Assembly (NCBI RefSeq): GCF_009176645.1
Contig: NZ_AP019007.1
Location: forward strand, 1,426,001 to 1,490,000
From: Enterobacter oligotrophicus
Lineage (GTDB): Bacteria > Pseudomonadota > Gammaproteobacteria > Enterobacterales > Enterobacteriaceae
DNA: 64,000 nt
Direction: 5' to 3'
A program made the translations under genes and the position numbers. Under the pieces are notes generated by a model. The model was not told the DNA's origin and ran no database searches. It saw nothing but the letters and a program-made list of their open reading frames with translations. Each line of letters starts with the position of its first letter. Positions within the stretch are counted from its first letter, which is position 1. Of this stretch, positions 50,068 through 62,755 are shown in pieces.

Positions 50068-50892
50068 ATGTCAGACCATGAAAACCTGCTGCTGAAGCTA
50101 CGCCAGGAGGCTTCCGGGTATAGCCCTACACAACAAAAACTGGGGGAGTTTGTTCTCAACGATCCTGCGCGGGTGCTCTACCTGACGATCACCGAGCTGG
50201 CGCGTGAGAGCCAAACCAGCGAGGCCAGCGTGACGCGTCTTTGCCGGACGCTGGGGTGTAAGGGATATAACGAATTCAAAATGGCGCTGGCGCTGGATAT
50301 TCAGCAGGGTCAGCCCGCACGTCAGGCCGGGGATGAAATTGATAACGTGGTGGATGAGTCGGTGCAGGCTCTGCAGGATACCGCCAGACTCCTCGACAGA
50401 ACGCTGCTGGAAAAAGCGGCGCTGGCACTGCATCAGGCGAAGTCGGTGCAGATTTATGGGGTAGCAGCCAGCGCGATCCTTGGTGAGTATCTGCACTATA
50501 AGCTGTTGCGACTGGGCAAACCTGCACAGCTTTTTAGCGATATGCACCGCGCAGCCATGAATGCGACAACGCTCTCTAAAGAGACGCTGGTTGTGGCCAT
50601 TTCAAGCTCTGGCTCAACGCGGGACTTACTCCATGTCGTGAAACTTGCGCGCAAACGCGGTGTTCAGGTTCTGGCGCTCAGCAATACGCCACGAAGTCCT
50701 CTGGCTTCCCTTAGCGATATGCAACTGGTTGCAGCCAAACCAGAGGGGCCACTCAGCGCGGGGGCGCTCAACGCTAAAGTTGGTGTCATGCTGCTGGTCG
50801 AGTTGCTTACCACTTCACTTATCGCAATCGATAGCCATTACGGTGACGTTAGCCAGCAAACCGCCAGCGCCACGTTGCCGCTTCTGCTATAG
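50068..50892 (+). CDS. RpiR-family transcriptional regulator
   Basis: Regulator of 274 residues. The N-terminal RpiR helix-turn-helix (TELARESQTSEASVTRLCRT, about 38-60) is followed by a SIS sugar-phosphate-binding domain (VYGVAASA-like QIYGVAASAILGEY, and VVAISSSGSTRDLL, about 125-260). It is divergent from the nanE/PTS operon and likely controls it in response to a phosphorylated amino sugar. A bidirectional terminator follows. Confidence 0.9.
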   Translation: MSDHENLLLKLRQEASGYSPTQQKLGEFVLNDPARVLYLTITELARESQTSEASVTRLCRTLGCKGYNEFKMALALDIQQGQPARQAGDEIDNVVDESVQALQDTARLLDRTLLEKAALALHQAKSVQIYGVAASAILGEYLHYKLLRLGKPAQLFSDMHRAAMNATTLSKETLVVAISSSGSTRDLLHVVKLARKRGVQVLALSNTPRSPLASLSDMQLVAAKPEGPLSAGALNAKVGVMLLVELLTTSLIAIDSHYGDVSQQTASATLPLLL

Positions 50893-50900
50893 AAAATAAA

Positions 50901-50924
50901 AAACCCGCCGAAGCGGGTTTTTTT
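50901..50924. terminator. Bidirectional terminator between the RpiR gene and eno
   Basis: AAACCCGC (50901-50908) and GCGGGTTT (50913-50920) pair perfectly around CGAA, with A- and T-tracts on both sides. Confidence 0.92.
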
Positions 50925-50944
50925 AGAAGAACGAAAGTTCAGGT

Positions 50945-52315
<1,371 letters not shown>

Positions 52316-52325
52316 CTAACTTTTT

Positions 52326-53978
<1,653 letters not shown>

Positions 53979-54130
53979 TTAGGGTGAAACGATGGAATAA
54001 CCAGGACGGGAAAGTAGTATACCCGAACACGGCGAGCGCCACAAACTTTCATTCTCCGTCTCCTTTCCAGGTCATGACAAACATAAGGAGTGAGAAAATA
54101 GCCCCTTTTGGGTAAATGTTTTTGACGCAA

Positions 54131-54174
54131 ATCAAGCGCTTGTCATTTAAAAAATCACACAAATTGCGCTTGAT
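54131..54174. repeat. Inverted repeat upstream of pyrG
   Basis: ATCAAGCGC (54131-54139) and GCGCTTGAT (54166-54174) are exact complements 26 bp apart; the left arm also lies in the palindrome CAAGCGCTTG (54133-54142). It lies in the 223-bp gap between mazG and pyrG. Function unknown; it may be a pyrG operator or the end of the mazG transcript. Confidence 0.45.
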
Positions 54175-54186
54175 CGCAAAATTCCG

Positions 54187-54978
54187 TTAGAGATCAGATT
54201 CCTGGCGTTTTACTTCCTGCCAGACATCTTCCATCGCAGCGAGGTCAATCCCGGTCATTTCCAGGCCACGCGAGGCTACAATCCGCTCGACTTCACGGAA
54301 GCGTCGCTCAAATTTAATGTTGGCTTTTTGTAGCGCGGTTTCCGCTTTTACACCCAAATGGCGCGAAAGGTTAACGGTCGCGAACAGCAGGTCGCCCATC
54401 TCCTCTTCCAGCTTCGCTTCATCCACCACGGCCTGTTGCGCTTCATGCATCACTTCGTCGATCTCTTCGTGTACTTTATCCAGCACCGGGCCCAGGGAGT
54501 GCCAGTCAAAGCCGACAGCGGAGCAGCGTTTCTGAATTTTATGCGCGCGCATCAGCGCAGGCAGGCTCAGCGGGATATCATCCAGTGCGGAATGCTGGGA
54601 TTTTTCGGCGCGCTCGGCGCTTTTGATTTGCTCCCAGCGAGCCAGCACTTCCGCGCTGTTTCCTGCGGTGGCGTCGCCAAAGATATGCGGATGGCGGCGC
54701 TCCAGTTTGTCGCTGATCGCGGCGCAGATATCGTCAAAGTTAAAACGCCCCTCTTCCTGTGCCATTTGTGCATAGAACACCACCTGGAACAGCAGGTCGC
54801 CCAGCTCGCCGCGCAGGTCGTCAAAATCTTCGCGTGAAATGGCGTCCAGCACTTCGTAGGTCTCTTCAAGGGTGTACGGGGCGATGGTGGCGAAAGTCTG
54901 CTCTTTGTCCCACGGGCAGCCGTTTTCCGGGTCACGCAGGCGTTTCATGATGCCGAGCAAGCGGTCGATTTGAGTCAT
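54187..54978 (-). CDS. mazG: Nucleoside triphosphate pyrophosphohydrolase MazG
   Basis: NTP pyrophosphatase of 263 residues with two tandem MazG folds. The metal-binding EExxE-type motifs are in EETYEVLDAI (about residue 36) and EEIDEVMHEA (about residue 172). In E. coli it hydrolyses nucleoside triphosphates and lowers ppGpp. Despite its name, no mazEF genes are present between relA and mazG in this window. Confidence 0.97.
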   Translation of the reverse strand: MTQIDRLLGIMKRLRDPENGCPWDKEQTFATIAPYTLEETYEVLDAISREDFDDLRGELGDLLFQVVFYAQMAQEEGRFNFDDICAAISDKLERRHPHIFGDATAGNSAEVLARWEQIKSAERAEKSQHSALDDIPLSLPALMRAHKIQKRCSAVGFDWHSLGPVLDKVHEEIDEVMHEAQQAVVDEAKLEEEMGDLLFATVNLSRHLGVKAETALQKANIKFERRFREVERIVASRGLEMTGIDLAAMEDVWQEVKRQESDL

Positions 54979-55000
54979 GGTTATGTCCTGATAAAAAAAT

Positions 55001-55033
55001 GCCGGGTGGCGGCTTACGCCTTACCCGGCCTAC
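55001..55033. repeat. REP element between relA and mazG
   Basis: One palindromic unit starting GCCGGGTGGCGGCTTACGCC. It sits where E. coli has the mazEF toxin-antitoxin genes. It may act at the relA 3' end. Confidence 0.85.
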
Positions 55034-55047
55034 AAAAGAGGGAAATC

Positions 55048-57279
55048 TTAACCGCCGTGCAGACGACGCGCGTCAATCACATCCGGCACCTGGTTCAGTT
55101 TGCCAAGCACGCGGCCCAGCACCTGCAGGTTATAGATTTCGATGGTCATATCGATGGTGGCAAGCTGTTCGCGGGTATCGCTGCGGCTGGCCACACCCAG
55201 CACGTTGACCTTCTCGTTGGCAAGAATGGTGGTGATATCACGTAGCAGGCCACTGCGATCGTTCGCGGTGACGCGCACCACCAGCGAGTAGCCAGCAGAG
55301 TAGCTTTCACCCCAGACGGCTTCCACGATACGTTCCGGCGCATGAGATTGCAGCTCGGCAAGCTGGTCGCAGTCAGACCGGTGAATCGAAATCCCGCGCC
55401 CCTGCGTGATAAAGCCCACGATATCATCGCCCGGAATCGGCTGGCAGCAGCGGGCAATATGGTGCATCAGATTACCGACCCCTTCGACAACCACGCGGCC
55501 ATTGTCTTTGCTGCGCTGCTGCGGGGCATAGGTTTTCTGCTGCAGTTGCTTCAGCGCGGCGGCATCCTGCTCTGCTGCGCTTGGCTTGTTAAACTGCGCC
55601 TGCAGGAAGTTGACCATCTGGTTCAGACGGATATCACCGCCGCCAATCGCCGCTAACAGCTCATCCAGTTCGTTAAAGTTGTAGCGCGGCAGCAGGAATT
55701 TTTCCGCCTCTTTGAGGCTGATGCCGATATGCTCCAACTCATCATCAAGGATCTGGCGTCCGGCAAGAATGTTTTTGTCACGATCCTGCTTACGGAACCA
55801 GGCGTGAATTTTGGAGCGGCCACGGCTGGTCGTGACGTAACCCAGATTCGGGTTAAGCCAGTCACGGCTCGGGTTTGGTTGCTTCTGAGTGATGATTTCA
55901 ATCTGATCGCCCATCTGCAACTGATAGGTAAACGGTACAATACGCCCGCCGATTTTCGCACCGATGCAACGGTGCCCCACATCACTGTGGATGTGGTAGG
56001 CGAAGTCGAGCGGCGTCGAACCTGCCGGCAGGTCGACGACATCGCCTTTTGGTGTAAAGACGTACACCCGGTCATCAAAGACCTGGCTGCGCACTTCATC
56101 GAGCATTTCGCCGGAATCAGCCATCTCCTCCTGCCACGCAATCAGCTTACGCAGCCAGGCGATACGATCTTCATGGCCGGAGCGCGCGCCGCCAGAGGTC
56201 CCCTCTTTATATTTCCAGTGCGCAGCTACGCCCAGCTCGGCGTCTTCATGCATCTGTTTGGTGCGGATCTGGATTTCAACCGTTTTGCCGCCAGGGCCAA
56301 GCACAACGGTATGAATGGACTGGTAGCCGTTAGGTTTCGGGTTCGCGACATAGTCATCGAACTCATCCGGCAAGTGGCGGAAGTGAGTGTGTACTATCCC
56401 CAGCGCGGCATAGCAGTCCTGCAAACGCTCGGCCACAATACGCACCGCTCGCACATCGAACAGCTCGTCAAAAGCGAGATGTTTCTTCTGCATTTTGCGC
56501 CAGATGCTGTAGATGTGCTTCGGACGCCCATACACTTCGGCGCGCACATTCTCTTCTTTCATCGCCTTGCGTAACCCGCTGACAAACTCATCGATATAGT
56601 GCTCGCGATCGATGCGACGCTCGTGCAGCAGTTTAGCAATGCGCTTGTATTCCGCCGGATGGAGATAACGGAAGCAGTAGTCCTCAAGCTCCCATTTAAG
56701 CTGACCGATCCCTAAGCGGTTCGCCAGCGGCGCATAAATATTTGTACACTCTTTGGCGGCCAGTACGCGCTCGTCTTCCGGCGCATCCTTCACTTCACGC
56801 AGGTGAGCAATACGTTCGGCCAGCTTGATGACCACGCAGCGAAAATCATCCACCATAGCCAGCAGCATACGGCGAACGTTATCCACCTGCTCTGAGGAGA
56901 CGGAGTCTGTCTGCGCGGCTTTAAGCTGGCGAATTGCCGCCATATCACGCACGCCGTGAATAAGCGCGACAACGGGCTTACCGACGCTTTCACGCAGTAC
57001 ATCTTCACTGACAACATCCGCATCGGCCAGCGGGAATAAGAGCGCAGCCTGTAGCGTTTCGATGTCCATGTTCAGCATGGACAAAATTTCCACCATTTCC
57101 ACGCCGCGCCATAACAGCAAATCAGCGTCCGGATGCCCCTGCGTGGTGCGCAAACAATAGGCCCAGGTTTCGGTTAAGCGTTCACACGACTGCTGGCTGG
57201 AAATCCCCAGACTTGCGATCCATTTTTGAGGGTCAAACTCACCAGCTTTATTAAGATGTGCACTTCTTACCGCAACCAT
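55048..57279 (-). CDS. relA: GTP pyrophosphokinase RelA
   Basis: Ribosome-associated (p)ppGpp synthetase of 743 residues (E. coli 744). The N-terminal HD-like region lacks the HD hydrolase motif (LIHGVRDM in its place), as in RelA proteins. The synthetase has DDYVANPKPNGYQSIHT and EIQIRTKQMHEDAELGVAAH, then a TGS domain (about 405-465) and a C-terminal ACT domain. AAGGAGAGG precedes the ATG. It follows rlmD by 51 bp. Confidence 0.98.
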   Translation of the reverse strand: MVAVRSAHLNKAGEFDPQKWIASLGISSQQSCERLTETWAYCLRTTQGHPDADLLLWRGVEMVEILSMLNMDIETLQAALLFPLADADVVSEDVLRESVGKPVVALIHGVRDMAAIRQLKAAQTDSVSSEQVDNVRRMLLAMVDDFRCVVIKLAERIAHLREVKDAPEDERVLAAKECTNIYAPLANRLGIGQLKWELEDYCFRYLHPAEYKRIAKLLHERRIDREHYIDEFVSGLRKAMKEENVRAEVYGRPKHIYSIWRKMQKKHLAFDELFDVRAVRIVAERLQDCYAALGIVHTHFRHLPDEFDDYVANPKPNGYQSIHTVVLGPGGKTVEIQIRTKQMHEDAELGVAAHWKYKEGTSGGARSGHEDRIAWLRKLIAWQEEMADSGEMLDEVRSQVFDDRVYVFTPKGDVVDLPAGSTPLDFAYHIHSDVGHRCIGAKIGGRIVPFTYQLQMGDQIEIITQKQPNPSRDWLNPNLGYVTTSRGRSKIHAWFRKQDRDKNILAGRQILDDELEHIGISLKEAEKFLLPRYNFNELDELLAAIGGGDIRLNQMVNFLQAQFNKPSAAEQDAAALKQLQQKTYAPQQRSKDNGRVVVEGVGNLMHHIARCCQPIPGDDIVGFITQGRGISIHRSDCDQLAELQSHAPERIVEAVWGESYSAGYSLVVRVTANDRSGLLRDITTILANEKVNVLGVASRSDTREQLATIDMTIEIYNLQVLGRVLGKLNQVPDVIDARRLHGG

Positions 57280-57330
57280 CGTCCTCTCCTTTAGGGACCA
57301 GGGCCTGTCGAAGTCGACAAGCCAAACAAA

Positions 57331-58629
57331 TTAGATGTGCTCAAACAACACCATTGATTCCAGATGTCCAGTGTGCGGGAACATGTCCAGCATTGCCAGA
57401 CGCTGAATCTGGTAACCCGCACCCGTTAGTGCCTCACTATCCCTGGCGAGCGTCGCCGGGTTACAGGAGACATAGACCACGCGCTTCGGCGCGAGTTTAA
57501 TTATATGTTGCATCACCCCCGGCGCGCCTGCACGCGCCGGGTCGAGCAGGATTTTGTCGAAACCCTGTTTTGCCCAGGGTTGTCTGGTGACATCATCCTC
57601 AAGATTTTGATGAAAGAATGTCACATTTTGCAACCCGTTCTGTTGAGCATTTTCCTGCCCTTTCGCCACCAGCGCCTCGACACCCTCCACACCCACCACG
57701 CTCGCAGCTTTCTGAGCCAGAGGCAGTGTGAAATTGCCCATACCGCAGAACAGATCGAGCACCCGGTCCGTTGGCTGTACATCCAGCCACGCCAGCGCGT
57801 GAGCAATCATCTGCTGGTTAACGCCGTCATTCACCTGGATGAAATCCCGCGGGCTGAACGTTAAGCGTAGCCCGTTTGACGCATACCAGGGGGCCTCACC
57901 TGTAACCTGATCAAGTATCTCGCTTTGTGGCGCGAGGAAAAGCGCAAGCTCGTGAGAATGCGAAAAGCGTTCCAGTTTTTCGCGATCTTTTTTCGACAGT
58001 GGCGCGGTGTGGCGCAGCACCATCAACGGGCCGTTATTGGCAAGAACCAGTTCGACATGGCCCAGGTGGCGAACGCCTTCCAGCAACGCAAGGCAGTTGC
58101 GCACGTCCGGGAGCAATGCCTCCAGACGGGGCACCAAAATGGGGCACTGATTGATATCAACGATATCGCTGGAGCCAGCCTTGCGAAATCCCATCTCCAG
58201 CCGTTCGGTTTTTGGCTGGTAGCTGAGGCTCAGGCGAGCACGACGGCGATAACCCCAGGGCTGATCCGCAATAATCTCGTTCACGTCATGTTTGATCAGG
58301 CGCGCCAGTGCGTTACTTTTGCTTTTATGCTGTAAAACTACGCTGGCATGCTGTTGCTGACAGCCTCCGCAAACGCCAAAATGCGGGCAGCGAGGTATCA
58401 CACGTTCAGGGCTATCATTAAGACGACGTTTCACCAGACCGCGCGCGTACTGGCGTTTATCTTCCGTGAGGGTAATTTCTGCTCGTTCTGTTGGCAGCAA
58501 ACCTGATATAAACACTGTCTTACCATTGTGACGCGCCACCCCCTGACCAAAGGGATCGAGGTCTGTGGCTTCAACAGTTATGATCTGACGCGTCGTCACA
58601 CGTCGCTTTGCAGAGTAGAATTGCGCCAT
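57331..58629 (-). CDS. rlmD: 23S rRNA (uracil1939-C5)-methyltransferase RlmD
   Basis: SAM-dependent RNA methyltransferase of 432 residues. An N-terminal TRAM domain (about 10-70) is followed by a 4Fe-4S motif ([14 protein letters not shown], about residues 80-95) and a methyltransferase domain with [13 protein letters not shown] and the catalytic cysteine in [13 protein letters not shown]. The start [16 protein letters not shown] at 58629 is used; the frame stays open six codons further. It is divergent from barA. Confidence 0.97.
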   Translation of the reverse strand: MAQFYSAKRRVTTRQIITVEATDLDPFGQGVARHNGKTVFISGLLPTERAEITLTEDKRQYARGLVKRRLNDSPERVIPRCPHFGVCGGCQQQHASVVLQHKSKSNALARLIKHDVNEIIADQPWGYRRRARLSLSYQPKTERLEMGFRKAGSSDIVDINQCPILVPRLEALLPDVRNCLALLEGVRHLGHVELVLANNGPLMVLRHTAPLSKKDREKLERFSHSHELALFLAPQSEILDQVTGEAPWYASNGLRLTFSPRDFIQVNDGVNQQMIAHALAWLDVQPTDRVLDLFCGMGNFTLPLAQKAASVVGVEGVEALVAKGQENAQQNGLQNVTFFHQNLEDDVTRQPWAKQGFDKILLDPARAGAPGVMQHIIKLAPKRVVYVSCNPATLARDSEALTGAGYQIQRLAMLDMFPHTGHLESMVLFEHI

Positions 58630-58686
58630 TGCCGAGATTTTTCTCAAATAAACATAATTACCCTAATTGTCCCATAACGGAACGCC

Positions 58687-61449
58687 ATGACCAACTACAG
58701 CCTGCGTGCGCGCATGATGATTTTGATCCTCGCCCCCACCGTACTTATCGGTTTGTTGTTGAGTATCTTCTTTGTGGTGCATCGCTATAACGATTTGCAG
58801 AGGCAACTGGAAGATGCCGGCGCGAGCATTATTGAGCCGCTCGCCGTCTCCAGTGAGTACGGTATGAACCTGCAAAACCGCGAATCCATTGGTCAGTTAA
58901 TTAGCGTGCTGCACCGCCGTCATTCGGAGATCGTGCGCGCGATTTCCGTTTACGACGAGCATAACCGTCTGTTCGTCACCTCAAATTTTCACCTCGATCC
59001 TGCTGAACTGAAAATCCCGGACGGCACGCCGTTTCCGCGTCATCTCAGCGTGCTGCGGCGTGGCGATATCATGATCCTGCGAACCCCCATCATTTCGGAA
59101 AGTTATTCACCTGATGAATCGGCTATGTCGGATGCCAAGTCCGGCAATAATATGTTGGGATATGTGGCGCTGGAGCTGGATCTCAAGTCGGTGAGGCTGC
59201 AGCAGTACAAAGAAATTTTCATCTCCGGCATGATGATGCTGTTCTGCATTGGCATCGCGCTTATTTTCGGCTGGCGACTGATGCGCGACGTCACGGGGCC
59301 TATCCGTAATATGGTCAACACCGTTGACCGTATCCGCCGCGGCCAGCTCGACAGCCGCGTGGAAGGGTTTATGTTGGGCGAGCTGGATATGTTGAAAAAC
59401 GGCATCAACTCGATGGCGATGTCGCTGGCGGCCTATCATGAAGAGATGCAGCACAACGTCGACCAGGCAACGTCCGATCTGCGCGAAACGCTGGAACAGA
59501 TGGAGATCCAGAACGTCGAGCTGGATCTGGCGAAAAAACGCGCCCAGGAAGCGGCACGTATTAAGTCCGAATTCCTTGCCAATATGTCACACGAGCTGCG
59601 AACACCGCTGAACGGCGTGATCGGTTTTACCCGTCTGACGCTGAAAAGCGAGCTGAACCCAACCCAGCGCGATCACCTGCACACCATCGAACGGTCGGCT
59701 AACAACCTGCTGGCGATCATTAACGACGTGCTGGACTTCTCCAAGCTGGAAGCAGGCAAACTGATTCTGGAAAGCATTCCCTTCCCGCTGCGCAGTACGC
59801 TGGATGAAGTGGTCACGCTTCTCGCGCACTCCTCGCATGATAAAGGGCTGGAGCTGACGCTCAATATCAAGAACGACGTACCGGATAATGTTATTGGCGA
59901 TCCGCTGCGTTTGCAGCAGGTCATCACCAACCTGGTGGGTAACGCCATCAAGTTCACCGAGAGCGGCAATATCGATATTCTGGTCGAGAAACGGGCGCTC
60001 AGTAACAATAAAGTGCAGATTGAGGTTCAGATCCGCGATACCGGCATTGGTATTCCTGAGCGCGACCAGTCGCGCCTGTTCCAGGCGTTCCGTCAGGCGG
60101 ATGCCAGTATCTCCCGCCGCCACGGAGGTACAGGCCTGGGGCTGGTGATCACCCAAAAACTGGTGAAAGAGATGGGGGGAGATATCTCCTTCCACAGCCA
60201 GCCAAACCGTGGTTCAACCTTCTGGTTCCATATCAACCTCGATCTCAATCCAAACGTGATGACGGACGGGCCAGTCACTAACTGCCTGAAAGGGATGCGT
60301 CTGGCCTACGTTGAACCGAATGCAGCTGCGGCTCAGTGTACGCTGGATATCTTAAGCACCACACCGCTTGAGGTTATCTACAGCCCAACCTTCTCCGCGC
60401 TGACCGTCGACCATTACGATATTCTGCTGATGGGTATTCCGGTCACCTTTACCGGTGAACTGACCATGCAGCAGGAACGGCTGGCGAAAGCGGCCTCAAT
60501 GACCGATTACCTGCTGCTGGCGCTGCCGTGTCATGCCCAGATTAACGCGGAAGAGCTGAAAAACGACGGCGCTGCAGCCTGTCTGCTAAAACCACTTACC
60601 GCGACAAGGTTGCTTCCTGCGCTGACAGAATACTGCCGTCTGACGCACCAGGTCCTGCCGCTGGTCAGCGATGAACATAAGCTGCCCATGACCGTGATGG
60701 CGGTGGATGATAACCCGGCAAACCTGAAGCTGATCGGCGTACTGCTTGAAGATCAGGTTCAGCACGTTGAGTTGTGCACCTGCGGCGCTGAGGCGGTTGA
60801 ACGAGCCAAACAGATGCAGTTCGATCTGATATTGATGGATATTCAGATGCCAGGCATGGACGGTATCCGCGCCTGCGAGTTGATTCGCCAGCTTCCGCAC
60901 CAGCAGCAAACGCCGGTCATTGCGGTGACCGCGCACGCGATGGCAGGCCAAAAAGAGAAGCTGCTGAGCGCCGGGATGAATGATTATCTGGCAAAGCCCA
61001 TCGACGAAGAGAAACTGCATAGCCTGCTACTGCGCTATAAGCCCGGACAACTCGGTGGGACGTATACCGTCGTTTCAGCAGACCCCGTAGAAATAAGTGT
61101 TAATCAGAACGCCACATTCGACTGGCAGCTGGCGCTACGCCAGGCGGCAGGTAAACCTGATCTCGCGCGCGAAATGCTTCAGATGCTGGTCGCGTTTTTG
61201 CCGGAAATCCGCAATAAAGTTGAAGAGCAGCTGGTCGGGGAAAGCCCGGACGAACTACTTGATGCTATCCACAAGCTACATGGCAGTTGTGGCTACAGCG
61301 GCGTGCCAAGGCTGAAAAATCTTTGCCAATTGCTGGAGCAGCAACTGCGTGCAGGCACACCGGAATCTGAGCTTGAACCCGAGTTTCTGGAGTTGCTGGA
61401 TGAGATGGATAATGTGACGCGGGAAGCGATGAAGGTGCTGGGGAGTTAA
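58687..61449 (+). CDS. barA: Hybrid sensor histidine kinase BarA
   Basis: Membrane sensor of 920 residues that phosphorylates UvrY and so controls the Csr system. Two transmembrane segments (about 9-31 and 178-198) flank a periplasmic domain; a HAMP domain follows. The kinase site is His302 in [16 protein letters not shown], with an ATPase domain (about 410-520). The receiver domain holds Asp718 ([13 protein letters not shown]), and the C-terminal Hpt domain has its histidine near residue 865 ([10 protein letters not shown]). All relay residues are intact. Confidence 0.98.
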   Translation: MTNYSLRARMMILILAPTVLIGLLLSIFFVVHRYNDLQRQLEDAGASIIEPLAVSSEYGMNLQNRESIGQLISVLHRRHSEIVRAISVYDEHNRLFVTSNFHLDPAELKIPDGTPFPRHLSVLRRGDIMILRTPIISESYSPDESAMSDAKSGNNMLGYVALELDLKSVRLQQYKEIFISGMMMLFCIGIALIFGWRLMRDVTGPIRNMVNTVDRIRRGQLDSRVEGFMLGELDMLKNGINSMAMSLAAYHEEMQHNVDQATSDLRETLEQMEIQNVELDLAKKRAQEAARIKSEFLANMSHELRTPLNGVIGFTRLTLKSELNPTQRDHLHTIERSANNLLAIINDVLDFSKLEAGKLILESIPFPLRSTLDEVVTLLAHSSHDKGLELTLNIKNDVPDNVIGDPLRLQQVITNLVGNAIKFTESGNIDILVEKRALSNNKVQIEVQIRDTGIGIPERDQSRLFQAFRQADASISRRHGGTGLGLVITQKLVKEMGGDISFHSQPNRGSTFWFHINLDLNPNVMTDGPVTNCLKGMRLAYVEPNAAAAQCTLDILSTTPLEVIYSPTFSALTVDHYDILLMGIPVTFTGELTMQQERLAKAASMTDYLLLALPCHAQINAEELKNDGAAACLLKPLTATRLLPALTEYCRLTHQVLPLVSDEHKLPMTVMAVDDNPANLKLIGVLLEDQVQHVELCTCGAEAVERAKQMQFDLILMDIQMPGMDGIRACELIRQLPHQQQTPVIAVTAHAMAGQKEKLLSAGMNDYLAKPIDEEKLHSLLLRYKPGQLGGTYTVVSADPVEISVNQNATFDWQLALRQAAGKPDLAREMLQMLVAFLPEIRNKVEEQLVGESPDELLDAIHKLHGSCGYSGVPRLKNLCQLLEQQLRAGTPESELEPEFLELLDEMDNVTREAMKVLGS

Positions 61450-61456
61450 AGGAAAT

Positions 61457-61530
61457 GCCGGGTGGCGGCTTCGCCTTACCCGGCCTGCGATCGCAATCCT
61501 GCAGGCCCGGTAAGCGTAGCGTCACCGGGC
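61457..61530. repeat. REP/BIME pair between barA and the glycerate kinase gene
   Basis: Two facing copies, 61457-61488 and 61501-61530, in a convergent gap. Confidence 0.88.
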
Positions 61531-61532
61531 AT

Positions 61533-62678
61533 TTACGGCTGAATCATCTGCCCCACTTTCAACACCGCCGCAATATTCCTTGCCGCCATCTGGACATTTT
61601 GCTGCGCATTTTCGAGCGCCTCTTCCAGTGAGCAGATGGTATAGATCACGCTAAACACGGCATCAATACCGTGATTGTGCACGACACCCACATCCGCTGT
61701 CAGGCTGCCTGCAATGCCGATAACCGGTTTGTTATAGCGTTTAGCCACCTTCGCCACGCCAACGGGCACTTTGCCGTGGATCGTCTGGCTGTCGATGCGC
61801 CCCTCTCCGGTAATGACCAAATCAGCATCGGCAACCTGTTCATCCAGATGCAGGGCATCAGTGACAATTTCAATGCCCTGCCGTAGCTGGGCACCGCAAA
61901 ATGCATACAGTGCCGCCCCCATTCCGCCAGCTGCGCCGCCACCGGCAAGATCTAAAACATGGGTATCCAGATCCCGAGCGATCACGTGGGCGTAATGTGC
62001 CAGCGCGTTATCCAGAGTGGCGATCATCTCTGGCGTGGCCCCTTTCTGAGGCCCGAACACCGCAGATGCCCCCTCTTCTCCGGTAAGCGGATTTGTGACA
62101 TCGCAGGCGACCTCGATCCGGCAACCGGCCAGGCGCGTATCCAGCCCGCTCAGATCGATATGTGCCAGCCTTGCCAGCTCACTGCCGCCCTGACCGATTG
62201 GCTGTGCGTTCGCATCCAGCAGTTTTGCCCCCAGCGCCTGCACCATGCCAGCACCACCATCGTTGGTGGCGCTGCCGCCGATACCAATAATAATATGCTT
62301 AACACCCGCATCCAGCGCATGACGGATGAGCTCACCGGTTCCCCACGAGGTGGTTTTCAGCGGATTACGCTGAGAAGGCACAACCAGCTCAAGGCCACTG
62401 GCGGCGGCCATCTCGATGAATGCGCTCTGCTCGTCACCGGATATTCCAAAGAATCCTTCCACACGCTCACCTAATGGACCGGTGACCGGGACATGGACGA
62501 TTCGCCCCTGAGTGGCGGCAACCATGGCTTCCACGGTTCCTTCCCCCCCATCAGCAACCGGCAATTTCACGTAGTGAGCCGAGGGGAAGATTTCGCGAAA
62601 ACCGCGCTCTATCGCCGTCGCGACCTCAAGTGCACTCAAACTTTCCTTATATGAGTCCGGTGCGATAACTATTTTCAT
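61533..62678 (-). CDS. garK: Glycerate 2-kinase
   Basis: Kinase of 381 residues that phosphorylates D-glycerate to 2-phosphoglycerate, the last step of glucarate/galactarate breakdown. It begins MKIVIAPDSYKESLSALEVA and has IGIGGSATNDGGAGMVQALG and VITGEGRIDSQTIHGK, as in GarK and GlxK. It lies 77 bp downstream of gudD on the same strand, so the two are likely cotranscribed. In E. coli garK is elsewhere. GarK versus GlxK naming is by context. Confidence 0.88.
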   Translation of the reverse strand: MKIVIAPDSYKESLSALEVATAIERGFREIFPSAHYVKLPVADGGEGTVEAMVAATQGRIVHVPVTGPLGERVEGFFGISGDEQSAFIEMAAASGLELVVPSQRNPLKTTSWGTGELIRHALDAGVKHIIIGIGGSATNDGGAGMVQALGAKLLDANAQPIGQGGSELARLAHIDLSGLDTRLAGCRIEVACDVTNPLTGEEGASAVFGPQKGATPEMIATLDNALAHYAHVIARDLDTHVLDLAGGGAAGGMGAALYAFCGAQLRQGIEIVTDALHLDEQVADADLVITGEGRIDSQTIHGKVPVGVAKVAKRYNKPVIGIAGSLTADVGVVHNHGIDAVFSVIYTICSLEEALENAQQNVQMAARNIAAVLKVGQMIQP

Positions 62679-62755
62679 AAGCCATCCTTACGCATGTTAG
62701 CTACGTTAAGCATACACCATGGAAATAACCGCCAATGGGAGCGGTCCCAGTGTGT

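Noticed and set aside
57305..57323. TGTCGA..TCGACA hairpin between relA and rlmD as an FhlA site or terminator
   Set aside because: The loop would be only two bases and no T-run follows. It resembles the FhlA half-sites, but there is no sigma-54 promoter nearby.
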